A program made the translations under genes and the position numbers. Positions 8,297 through 14,192 of a DNA stretch of 14,192 bases are shown piece after piece. The stretch comes from Thiomicrospira sp. UBA5634. GTDB taxonomy: Bacteria; Pseudomonadota; Gammaproteobacteria; Thiomicrospirales; Thiomicrospiraceae. The stretch's first letter is position 1; each line of letters opens with the position of its first letter. The notes under the pieces were generated by a model. It had not been told where the DNA came from. It saw only the letters and a program-made list of their open reading frames with translations, and searched no databases. The stretch is from NCBI GenBank assembly GCA_002421475.1, contig DIJW01000126.1, forward strand, positions 184-14,375, in the 5' to 3' direction.

Positions 8297-9187
8297 TTAA
8301 GCTTTGGTTGCAGCAGCTGCAGCGGCGGCAACTTCGTCAGCAAAATTCAACACTTCTTTCTCGATACCTTCACCCACTTCTAGGCGGATAAAACGAGAAA
8401 CCATTGCGTTTTGAGCTTTTAACAACTTCTCAACTGTTTGATCCGGATCCTTAACGAAAGGCTGACCCAACAAAGTAATTTCTTCCAAGAATTTACGGAT
8501 ACGACCATCAATCATTTTTTCGATGATTTCCATTGGCTTTCCGCTTTCTTTAGCTTGCTCAGTTAGGATTTCACGTTCTTTTTGCAATAACGCCGGATCA
8601 ACTTCTGCTGAAGAAATAGCCTGTGGCTTAGTTGCTGCAACGTGCATAGCAATATCACGAATTAACGTTTCATTGCCATTATCCATCGCTACCACTACAC
8701 CAATTTTCTCACCGTGCTGATAACTGCCGATTTCACCGGAAGAGGTTTCAACCAGCTCAACACGACGAATCTGCATATTTTCACCGATTTTTGCAACCAA
8801 TGCGCGACGTGTTTCATCAATTGTTTTGCCAGAAGCCATTTTTTCTTCTGCCAAGGCTTCAACTGTAGTGAAACCCTTGTTCAGAATAATTTGCGCAATT
8901 TCGTTAGCAAACGTCTGGAACTCATCACCTTTGGCAACAAAGTCAGTTTCACAGTTAACTTCAACGATTGCTGCTTTTTTCTTGTTGTCAGAAATAGCAA
9001 TAGCAATTACACCTTCAGCGGCTACACGACCAGCCTTTTTATCCGCACCTGCCATACCTTTAACGCGCAAGAACTCAATCGCTGCTTCCATATCACCCTG
9101 AGTTTCGTCCAGAGCTTTTTTACAATCCATCATGCCTGCGCCTGTTCTTTCGCGCAATTCTTTAACCATCGCTGCAGAAACTGCCAT
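8297..9187 (-). CDS. tsf: Translation elongation factor Ts
   Basis: EF-Ts is the guanine nucleotide exchange factor that regenerates EF-Tu-GTP during elongation. The product is 296 residues (E. coli 283). The N-terminal UBA-like domain (about 1-50) contains [19 protein letters not shown], followed by the signature [12 protein letters not shown] at 79-90, whose TDFV (81-84) inserts next to the EF-Tu nucleotide site. The dimerisation/coiled-coil segment is in the C-terminal half, and the end is an alanine-rich tail ([10 protein letters not shown]), which explains the extra length. The ATG at 9185-9187 has an AAAGGAT ribosome binding site. The gene follows rpsB by 79 nt, and that gap carries a double copy of the iterated palindrome. 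Confidence 0.98.
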   Translation of the reverse strand: MAVSAAMVKELRERTGAGMMDCKKALDETQGDMEAAIEFLRVKGMAGADKKAGRVAAEGVIAIAISDNKKKAAIVEVNCETDFVAKGDEFQTFANEIAQIILNKGFTTVEALAEEKMASGKTIDETRRALVAKIGENMQIRRVELVETSSGEIGSYQHGEKIGVVVAMDNGNETLIRDIAMHVAATKPQAISSAEVDPALLQKEREILTEQAKESGKPMEIIEKMIDGRIRKFLEEITLLGQPFVKDPDQTVEKLLKAQNAMVSRFIRLEVGEGIEKEVLNFADEVAAAAAAATKA

Positions 9188-9226
9188 CTTGTTAATCCTT
9201 TATCAAATTCAATAAGTTTAGAAACA

Positions 9227-9238
9227 ACAAGGCCTGGA
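9227..9238. repeat. Iterated palindrome, degenerate copy 4 (rpsB-tsf gap, 10 of 12)
   Basis: ACAAGGCCTGGA differs from the consensus at two positions. It lies two bases from the exact copy at 9241-9252, and together the two can form one hairpin. Confidence 0.65.
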
Positions 9239-9250
9239 TAACCAGGCCTG
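9229..9250 (-). promoter_or_regulatory. Hairpin from paired palindromes in the rpsB-tsf gap, possible attenuator or processing site
   Basis: On the minus strand CAGGCCTGG, loop TTAT and CCAGGCCTT can pair along their length; the outermost extension has one mismatch. The downstream sequence TTGTTGTTTCT is only moderately T-rich. E. coli is known to reduce transcription between rpsB and tsf, so a weak terminator here fits the operon. The hairpin is seen directly; its role is inferred. Confidence 0.5.
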
Positions 9251-9252
9251 GT
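9241..9252. repeat. Iterated palindrome ACCAGGCCTGGT, exact copy 5 (rpsB-tsf gap)
   Basis: Exact 12-bp palindrome 14 nt after the rpsB stop codon and outside coding sequence. It is the downstream-coordinate member of the pair with 9227-9238. Confidence 0.88.
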
Positions 9253-9266
9253 GGTAAGCATTCGAA

Positions 9267-10010
9267 TTAAACCGCTTCGGTTTTTTCTTCCGCTTCAACA
9301 AATTCGTCAGCGGCGCTGGCGGTAGTAATCGTACCTTTACCTTCAATGATCGCATCTGCCATTGATTCTAGGTAAAGTTTAATCGCGCGTAATGCGTCAT
9401 CGTTACCAGGAATAACATAATCAACACCATCAGGGTTGTTGTTAGTATCCACTACACCGATAACAGGAATACCTAGCTTTTTAGCTTCTAGAATTGCGAT
9501 GTCTTCGTTACCAGTATCGATAATGAACAATGCATCAGGCATAGCACGCATATCTTTAATACCGCCTAAAGATAACTCCAACTTGTCCATTTCACGCGTC
9601 ATTGTTAAAGCTTCGCGCTTAGTCAATTTATCAAACGTACCATCTTGAGACATAGTTTCAAGCTCTTTTAAACGCTTAATAGACTGCTTGATTGTTTTGA
9701 AGTTAGTCAACATACCACCTAACCAACGGTGGTTAACGTATGGCATACCACAACGTTTTGCTTCTTCTGCGATAATGTCGCGTGCGGCACGTTTAGTACC
9801 AACAAACAAAACTTTACCTTTATTAGCAGCAACCGAACCAGCCATGTTTAACGCATCGTTTAACATCGGCAGTGATTTTTCTAGGTTGATGATATGAATC
9901 TTGTTGCGTGCACCAAAAATGTACTGACCCATTTTAGGGTTCCAGTAACGTGTTTGATGTCCAAAGTGACAGCCCGCTTCGAGCATTTGACGCATAGTAA
10001 CTTTTGCCAT
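9267..10010 (-). CDS. rpsB: 30S ribosomal protein S2
   Basis: S2 is a late-assembling protein of the small ribosomal subunit, needed for binding of S1. The product is 247 residues (E. coli 241). It starts with the diagnostic [21 protein letters not shown] block (about 5-25) and contains [14 protein letters not shown] and [16 protein letters not shown], all conserved across bacterial S2. The C-terminal tail is acidic ([11 protein letters not shown]). The ATG at 10008-10010 is preceded by GGAG at good spacing. It is first in the rpsB-tsf unit, under the promoter at 10151-10179 and a leader of about 130 nt, and diverges from map as in E. coli. Confidence 0.98.
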   Translation of the reverse strand: MAKVTMRQMLEAGCHFGHQTRYWNPKMGQYIFGARNKIHIINLEKSLPMLNDALNMAGSVAANKGKVLFVGTKRAARDIIAEEAKRCGMPYVNHRWLGGMLTNFKTIKQSIKRLKELETMSQDGTFDKLTKREALTMTREMDKLELSLGGIKDMRAMPDALFIIDTGNEDIAILEAKKLGIPVIGVVDTNNNPDGVDYVIPGNDDALRAIKLYLESMADAIIEGKGTITTASAADEFVEAEEKTEAV

Positions 10011-10144
10011 TTTTTTCTCCAGTTTTGGGTTAGGCCTCCGCTTATCCAGATGAAACGAACCTGCTTTTTATCGCCGGCACCCCGCTTCATGTTTCGATAA
10101 ACGTGTGTTTTAATCTGTTAAAATAAGCTCACTTCAAAATGAGC
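10011..10144 (-). promoter_or_regulatory. rpsB 5' leader, candidate S2 autoregulatory (T44-type) leader
   Basis: From the predicted transcription start near 10144 to the rpsB ATG is about 134 nt, long for a simple leader. Visible structure includes a 5' hairpin (10127-10144, 5-bp GCTCA/TGAGC stem) and a TTATCG/CGATAA pairing (10068-10073 with 10095-10100). A conspicuous GCGGAGG and the GGAG ribosome site lie close to the start codon. In E. coli the leader at the same place (tff/T44 RNA) mediates repression of rpsB-tsf by S2. Position and structure are seen; homology of function is inferred. Confidence 0.6.
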
Positions 10145-10150
10145 GCGGCA

Positions 10151-10179
10151 TTTATACCATAGCTAGACTTTTGGTACAA
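10151..10179 (-). promoter_or_regulatory. Sigma-70 type promoter for rpsB-tsf
   Basis: On the minus strand TTGTAC (10174-10179) and TATAAA (10151-10156) are separated by exactly 17 bases; each is within two changes of consensus (TTGACA, TATAAT). This is the best promoter in the divergent rpsB-map gap and fits the high expression expected for a ribosomal operon. Confidence 0.8.
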
Positions 10180-10238
10180 GCTTTCAACGCTTAAAAAGCA
10201 CCCGCTCAATTTCAAACAGCACAATGTGGAACCCTTTA

Positions 10239-11015
10239 ATGAACATAATCTTAAAATCAGCTGAACAACTTGAAAAAATGCGCATCGCCGGTAAATTGGC
10301 TGCGGATGTATTGGTAATGTTAGAGCCCTTCGTTGTTCCGGGAGTCACCACTGAGGAACTTAATCAAAAAGCACATGACTATATGGTCAATGTTCAAAAT
10401 ACCATTCCGGCCACATTGGGTTATCACGGTTTTCCAAAATCTATCTGCACCTCCATTAACCAAGTGGTTTGTCATGGCATTCCTGCTGATAAGAAATTAA
10501 AAAAAGGCGACATTATCAATATCGATGTCACGGTAATTAAAGACGGTTATTACGGTGATACCAGCAGAATGTTTGAGGTTGGCGAAATTGCCCCTTTCGC
10601 ATCCCGCTTGTGCAAAATAGCACACGAATGTTTATGGCTGGGTATCCAACAAGTCCGCCCGAAAGCCACGCTCTATGATGTTGCTCTCGCTATTCAGACC
10701 CATGCAGAAGCCAATCACTGCTCCGTAGTGCGTGAATACTGTGGTCACGGCATAGGTGAAGACTTTCACGAAGATCCGCAAGTATTACATTATGCATCAC
10801 CCGACCTTAAACGAGTTGTATTCAAACCCGGCATGACTTTCACTATCGAACCGATGATTAACCTAGGTAAACCTGAAGTTAAATTGCTCGGCGATAACTG
10901 GACAGTAGTAACCAGAGACCGCTCACTGTCAGCGCAATGGGAACATACGCTTGCGGTAACCGAAACCGGTTTTGAAATTTTCACGCTTCGCCCGGGTGAA
11001 CAGCCCATTATTTAA
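10239..11015 (+). CDS. map: Methionine aminopeptidase, type I
   Basis: MetAP removes the initiator methionine from nascent proteins when the second residue is small. The product is 258 residues from the ATG at 10239. All five metal ligands are present at positions nearly identical to E. coli: D96 and D107 (in DIINIDVTVIKDGYYGDTSR), H170 (YCGHGIG), E204 (TFTIEPM) and E235 (WEHTLAV); the substrate-binding H79 is in VCHGIP. I chose 10239 over the in-frame ATG at 10224 because MNIILKSAEQLEKMRIAG aligns with the family N terminus and a GTGGA site precedes it. It diverges from rpsB and is followed by glnD after 9 nt, so the two are probably cotranscribed. No clear promoter was found on the plus strand. 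Confidence 0.97.
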   Translation: MNIILKSAEQLEKMRIAGKLAADVLVMLEPFVVPGVTTEELNQKAHDYMVNVQNTIPATLGYHGFPKSICTSINQVVCHGIPADKKLKKGDIINIDVTVIKDGYYGDTSRMFEVGEIAPFASRLCKIAHECLWLGIQQVRPKATLYDVALAIQTHAEANHCSVVREYCGHGIGEDFHEDPQVLHYASPDLKRVVFKPGMTFTIEPMINLGKPEVKLLGDNWTVVTRDRSLSAQWEHTLAVTETGFEIFTLRPGEQPII

Positions 11016-11024
11016 AAGCACACA

Positions 11025-13643
11025 ATGAATAACCAGACCGATCTACCGAACTTTATCAGCGCCTTATCACAACCGGAAATTGCGGCCAAGGTCGGTCGTA
11101 CTATGCTTAAACAGTTCACTGAGCATCAATTTAACCAATTTGATCAAGGCACACCTGTTGCCGAACTGGTTAAAGAGCGTGCTGTTTTTGTCGATCAAAT
11201 TCTTAAAAAAATCTGGCACCACAGCTTTGACTCCGACCAATTTGCACTACTTGCCGTTGGAGGTTACGGACGCGGTGAACTTCACCCCTACTCTGATATT
11301 GATTTACTGATTTTGTGTCAAAACAGCCAGTACGATAATGAAATTGTGGCGCGTTTTATTACCTTATTATGGGACATGGGATTTGAAGTTGGCCACGCTA
11401 TTCGCACTCTAGGGGAATGTCAGCAAGCCGCACTGGAAGATATCACTACTGCAACCAATCTGCTCGAAGCACGTTGGATTACCGGTGATTACAGCCTATA
11501 TGAACAACTTCAAAACTTATGGAAACAGGATTCATTTTGGCCAAGTCAACAATTTTTTGATGCCAAAGTAGCCGAACAACATAATCGGCATAAACGTTTT
11601 CACGATACGGTTTATCAACTCGAGCCCAACATTAAAGAAAGCCCCGGGGGGTTACGTGACATTCAAACTATTTTTTGGGTTGCTAAACGTCATTTTAACG
11701 CCACCTCTATCCATCAATTGGTGCAAAAACAGTTTATTACCCCAGAAGAATATCGCGAATTAGATGCTGCCTATAAATTCCTCAGTCGGGTACGCTTCGT
11801 TTTACACCGTCTAAAACAGCGCCGCGAAGATCGCTTATTATTTGATAATCAGCAACAAGTCGCACAAACGTTTGGTTTTGACGATAACAATGAAAAACTG
11901 GCTGTTGAGCAGTTTATGAACCGATATTATCGCAACCTGCGCTCCGTGGTAAAACTCAACGAAATCCTGCTGCAACACTTCTATGAAGAAATATTTAACC
12001 AACACGAACCGGAAATAACAAAAATTAACCAACGTTTTCAATTGGTTAACAAATACCTCGACGTGCGAAGCGAGCAGGTTTTTCAACAATTCCCCAGTGC
12101 ATTGCTGGAAATTTTTATCATTATTGAAAACGATCCTAATATTGCCGGTGTACGCGCCCGCACCTTACGCTTATTACGCGAGAACTTACACTTGATTGAC
12201 GAATCCTTTCGTCTTGACCCAATCAATAAAGCGTTATTTATTGAGATTTTTCGTCAGCCCAAGGGCGTTAATGCCTCAATGAGACGTATGCACAGTTACG
12301 GCATATTAGAAGCATACATCCCGGCGTTCCACAAAATCAGCGGTCTAATGCAATTTAATATTTTTCACGCCTATACTGTCGATGAACACACTATTCTGGT
12401 GATTCGTTATTTAAGACGTTTTTTTATTAAAGAATACGCGTTTGAATTCCCGACTGCCCACCAAGTTGCCAAATCCATCTGTAAACCGGAAATATTATTC
12501 TTAGCAGGTTTATTTCATGATATTGCCAAAGGGCGTAACGGTGCGCACGAAATACTTGGGGCAGACGATGCCTATCAGTTTTGTAAACAACACAACCTCT
12601 CCCTTACCGATACCAAGTTGGTGGCATGGTTAGTTAGGCATCATCTTGAGTTTTCCAGCGTAGCACAACGTAAAGACCTCAGTGATCCCAATGTTATCCT
12701 CGAGTTCGCCCGCTTGGTCGGTAATCAAAATCGCTTAAATTATCTGTACTTGCTCACCGTTGCGGATGTTTGCTCGACCTCGGATGATGTGTGGAATGAT
12801 TGGAAAAACTCATTATTTTTAGAACTTTATAACGAAACATCCAACGCACTCGATAAAGCACAAGAAATTCCGCGTGATAAAGCGAAAAAAGCGATTCTAC
12901 ACCAAGAAAGATCGCGTGAAATTTTAGCTAAAAAGGGCCTCAACGTAAGCGACTATCAAGCGCTGTGGAATGCTTTGCAAAAAACAGAATTTTTTAATCG
13001 TCAAACACCCGGAGAAATTAGCCGCATCACGCAAGATTTAGTGAAAGCTCGAGATAAAACCTTTAACTTGGGGCTGACCGCTAAAACCCAACGTGGCGCG
13101 TCTGAATTGATGTTATACATGCCCAATCGCGACTTTTTGTTTGCACAAATCACGCAGGCTTTAGACTCATTAAATCTGAACATTGTTGAGGCTAAAATAT
13201 ATTCGACCAGTGACAATATGACGTTGGTATTAGTCTATTTTCTCGATTTACAACAAGAAGCCGTTAATGATGAAGACATTCTGTTACGAATCCGCGACAA
13301 ACTACAAAAATACCTTGAACAACCTAATAGCGTAAGTCCAAACATCAATCACACTAAATCTCGTCGTATTCGGCACTTTAAAACCCCGACTGAAATCCAA
13401 TTCCGTGATTTAAGTGATAAATTGAGTGAGGTATCGATTAGCACCAAAGACATACCCGGCCTGCTGTCTCGCATCGGTCAAGCATTCCGCGATTGCGGTA
13501 TTCGAATGCATGATGCCAAAATTAACACCGTGGGCGAAAAAGCAGAAGATACCTTTTTAATCAGCACCACGGATGATGAAGCCATTCATACTGAACAACA
13601 AAAACAACTGACCCAACGCCTGCTTGAATATATCGAAACTTAA
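11025..13643 (+). CDS. glnD: PII uridylyltransferase/uridylyl-removing enzyme GlnD
   Basis: GlnD is the glutamine sensor of nitrogen control: it adds UMP to PII proteins (GlnB/GlnK) when glutamine is low and removes it when glutamine is high. The product is 872 residues (E. coli 890). The nucleotidyltransferase domain carries GGYGRGELHPYSDID (79-93), with metal ligands D91 and D93. The central linker contains PNIKESPGGLRDIQ. The HD hydrolase domain contains LFHDIAKG (497-503, H498-D499) and RHH (538-540). Two ACT domains close the protein: about 696-770 and 801-872 (SEVSISTKDIPGLLSRIGQAF). All four domains are intact. The start codon lacks a strong ribosome binding site, consistent with coupling to map, which ends 9 nt upstream. 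Confidence 0.97.
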   Translation: MNNQTDLPNFISALSQPEIAAKVGRTMLKQFTEHQFNQFDQGTPVAELVKERAVFVDQILKKIWHHSFDSDQFALLAVGGYGRGELHPYSDIDLLILCQNSQYDNEIVARFITLLWDMGFEVGHAIRTLGECQQAALEDITTATNLLEARWITGDYSLYEQLQNLWKQDSFWPSQQFFDAKVAEQHNRHKRFHDTVYQLEPNIKESPGGLRDIQTIFWVAKRHFNATSIHQLVQKQFITPEEYRELDAAYKFLSRVRFVLHRLKQRREDRLLFDNQQQVAQTFGFDDNNEKLAVEQFMNRYYRNLRSVVKLNEILLQHFYEEIFNQHEPEITKINQRFQLVNKYLDVRSEQVFQQFPSALLEIFIIIENDPNIAGVRARTLRLLRENLHLIDESFRLDPINKALFIEIFRQPKGVNASMRRMHSYGILEAYIPAFHKISGLMQFNIFHAYTVDEHTILVIRYLRRFFIKEYAFEFPTAHQVAKSICKPEILFLAGLFHDIAKGRNGAHEILGADDAYQFCKQHNLSLTDTKLVAWLVRHHLEFSSVAQRKDLSDPNVILEFARLVGNQNRLNYLYLLTVADVCSTSDDVWNDWKNSLFLELYNETSNALDKAQEIPRDKAKKAILHQERSREILAKKGLNVSDYQALWNALQKTEFFNRQTPGEISRITQDLVKARDKTFNLGLTAKTQRGASELMLYMPNRDFLFAQITQALDSLNLNIVEAKIYSTSDNMTLVLVYFLDLQQEAVNDEDILLRIRDKLQKYLEQPNSVSPNINHTKSRRIRHFKTPTEIQFRDLSDKLSEVSISTKDIPGLLSRIGQAFRDCGIRMHDAKINTVGEKAEDTFLISTTDDEAIHTEQQKQLTQRLLEYIET

Positions 13644-13670
13644 TGCATTTATACCAACGTTGCTGCCGAA

Positions 13671-13682
13671 ACCAGGCCTGGT
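13671..13682. repeat. Iterated palindrome ACCAGGCCTGGT, exact copy 6 (between glnD and the VOC gene)
   Basis: Exact 12-bp palindrome in the 52-nt gap between the convergent ends of glnD and the VOC gene. Flanking AAA and GTTT extend the symmetry with one bulged base. It could form a short hairpin in either transcript, but no T run follows it. Confidence 0.88.
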
Positions 13683-13695
13683 GTTTGCCATAAAC

Positions 13696-14088
13696 TTAAT
13701 TAGCATCCGGCTCAAACAATTCAAATGCATTTTGATCTGGGTCACGCACAAACAAAGCTTTGCGGCCTGACTGGCTGCGGGTATAACTTATATTTTTCTG
13801 ATCCAATAATGCGGCAAAGGAGTCTACCGAATCTACACGCAACGCAAAATGCACGTCCCTGCCACCATGAGCAGGCCTGGTTCAATTGGCATATGGATTA
13901 GGCAACTGCATTAAATGCAAACTCTGACTTGCCCCCAAGTCTAACCAATAACCTACAAAACCAAGATTCGGTCTTTCAAGCAGGTCTAAACCCAATAAGT
14001 CTTGATAAAAATTCAGCGAATGCTCAGCATTGGTTACCAAAATACTAACATGATCAAACCCGATTACCTTTGCCACCCTAGCCTCCAT
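13696..14088 (-). pseudogene. VOC-family (glyoxalase/lactoylglutathione lyase-like) protein interrupted by an in-frame TGA
   Basis: The minus strand encodes a complete small VOC-fold protein of 130 codon positions if one TGA (13882-13884, position 69) is read through. The first half, from VIGFDHVSILVTNAEHSLNFYQDLLGLDL, gives one beta-alpha-beta-beta-beta module. After the TGA the same frame continues TRPAHGGRDVHFALRV, then SGRKALFVRDPDQNAFELFEP, the second module, to a TAA at 13696-13698. Likely metal-site residues are H13, H58, H80 and E123 or E126. The frame and all family motifs after the stop are intact, so the mutation is recent, a sequencing error, or read through. The substrate cannot be predicted; the family includes glyoxalase I, dioxygenases and resistance proteins. 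A copy of the iterated palindrome abuts the stop codon. Confidence 0.8.
13870..13881. repeat. Iterated palindrome, near-exact copy 7 (inside the VOC gene, 11 of 12)
   Basis: AGCAGGCCTGGT differs from the consensus at one position. In the VOC frame it reads ACC AGG CCT GCT (Thr-Arg-Pro-Ala), immediately after the in-frame TGA. This is the third reading frame seen for the motif in this window. Confidence 0.75.
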
Positions 14089-14094
14089 TTTTCT

Positions 14095-14122
14095 TTGGTC
14101 ACACGCTTTAAACTGGTATAAT
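14095..14122 (+). promoter_or_regulatory. Extended -10 promoter upstream of the probable dapD
   Basis: TGGTATAAT is a perfect -10 hexamer (14117-14122) with the TGn extension. A poor -35, TTGGTC (14095-14100), lies 16 bases upstream; extended -10 promoters tolerate a weak -35. Transcription would start near 14129, about 33 nt before the ATG at 14162. Confidence 0.75.
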
Positions 14123-14161
14123 CCGCCAATTGTATTTTAATTAACGATGGAAATTGAGATT

Positions 14162-14192
14162 ATGTCAGCGGATCTACAGCAAATCATTGAAT
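14162..14192 (+). CDS. dapD: Start of a gene, probably tetrahydrodipicolinate N-succinyltransferase (DapD), cut by the window edge
   Basis: Only ten codons are visible: MSADLQQIIE. This resembles the N terminus of DapD (E. coli begins MQQLQNIIE), and dapD lies next to glnD in E. coli and many relatives, so context and sequence agree. DapD acts in the succinylase branch of lysine and diaminopimelate synthesis. An in-frame ATG at 14147 would add five residues but has no ribosome binding site; a GAG lies just before 14162. With so few residues the call is tentative. Confidence 0.6.
   Translation, partial: MSADLQQIIE

Noticed and set aside
8714..9241. A 175-codon open frame on the plus strand opposite tsf
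   Set aside because: It is antisense to a fully conserved tsf, has no recognisable domain, is odd in composition (many Phe, Cys and Asn), and is explained by the codon usage of the real gene.
10032..10037. AGGCCT in the rpsB leader as a ninth motif copy
   Set aside because: Only the central six bases match; the flanks (TT before, CC after) do not fit ACC...GGT.
10224..10238. Upstream ATG adding five residues to map
   Set aside because: The family N terminus aligns with the ATG at 10239, and the ribosome binding site lies between the two ATGs.
13858..13884. Possible selenocysteine at the VOC TGA: a small CCTGC/GCAGG hairpin with an eight-base loop follows the TGA
   Set aside because: The stem is only 5 bp, other folds are possible because of the palindrome copy, and the position is not one where I know a Cys or Sec in VOC homologs. 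A nonsense mutation is the simpler reading.
1..14192. CRISPR array, tRNA, rRNA, insertion sequence or prophage genes
   Set aside because: I saw no regularly spaced direct repeats, no cloverleaf or rRNA sequence, and no transposase, integrase or phage-like protein. The window is a conserved core region.

Overview
The window is a conserved chromosomal housekeeping region of a gammaproteobacterium. The gene order rpsB-tsf-pyrH-frr-uppS-cdsA-rseP-bamA-skp-lpxD, with map-glnD and (apparently) dapD on the other side of rpsB, is the arrangement known from Escherichia coli and Pseudomonas. LpxD, BamA and Skp imply a Gram-negative outer membrane with lipid A. The DNA is moderately AT-rich, so an aquatic or sulfur-oxidising lineage (Thiomicrospira-like, order Thiotrichales) is a reasonable guess, but the window cannot fix the genus.

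Layout. From 1 to 10010 all genes are on the minus strand, so the order of transcription is right to left. A ribosomal/translation unit (rpsB, tsf) is driven by a near-consensus promoter (10151-10179) with a leader of about 130 nt, and ends at a strong intrinsic terminator (8239-8282). A second unit then begins with pyrH-frr, followed by uppS-cdsA-rseP-bamA, whose genes overlap by a few bases, then skp and lpxD, which runs off the left edge. These genes link translation recycling, pyrimidine supply, undecaprenyl carrier synthesis, phospholipid precursor synthesis, the sigma-E protease, outer-membrane protein assembly and lipid A synthesis. From 10239 map and glnD run on the plus strand. A small VOC-family (glyoxalase fold) gene follows on the minus strand, broken by one in-frame TGA. 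The first ten codons of a probable dapD, with an extended -10 promoter, close the window.

What is unusual. (1) A 12-bp perfect palindrome, ACCAGGCCTGGT, occurs four times exactly and four times with one or two changes. It lies in coding sequence in all three reading frames and in intergenic gaps. It behaves like a highly iterated palindrome (in the style of cyanobacterial HIP1) and consists of two abutting CCWGG sites. (2) The TGA in the VOC gene directly abuts one of these copies. (3) dxr is missing from both places it usually occupies in this cluster. (4) The rpsB leader sits where E. coli has the T44/S2 autoregulatory leader. No CRISPR array, tRNA, rRNA, insertion sequence or phage gene was seen, and no gene-free stretch exceeds 300 bases.
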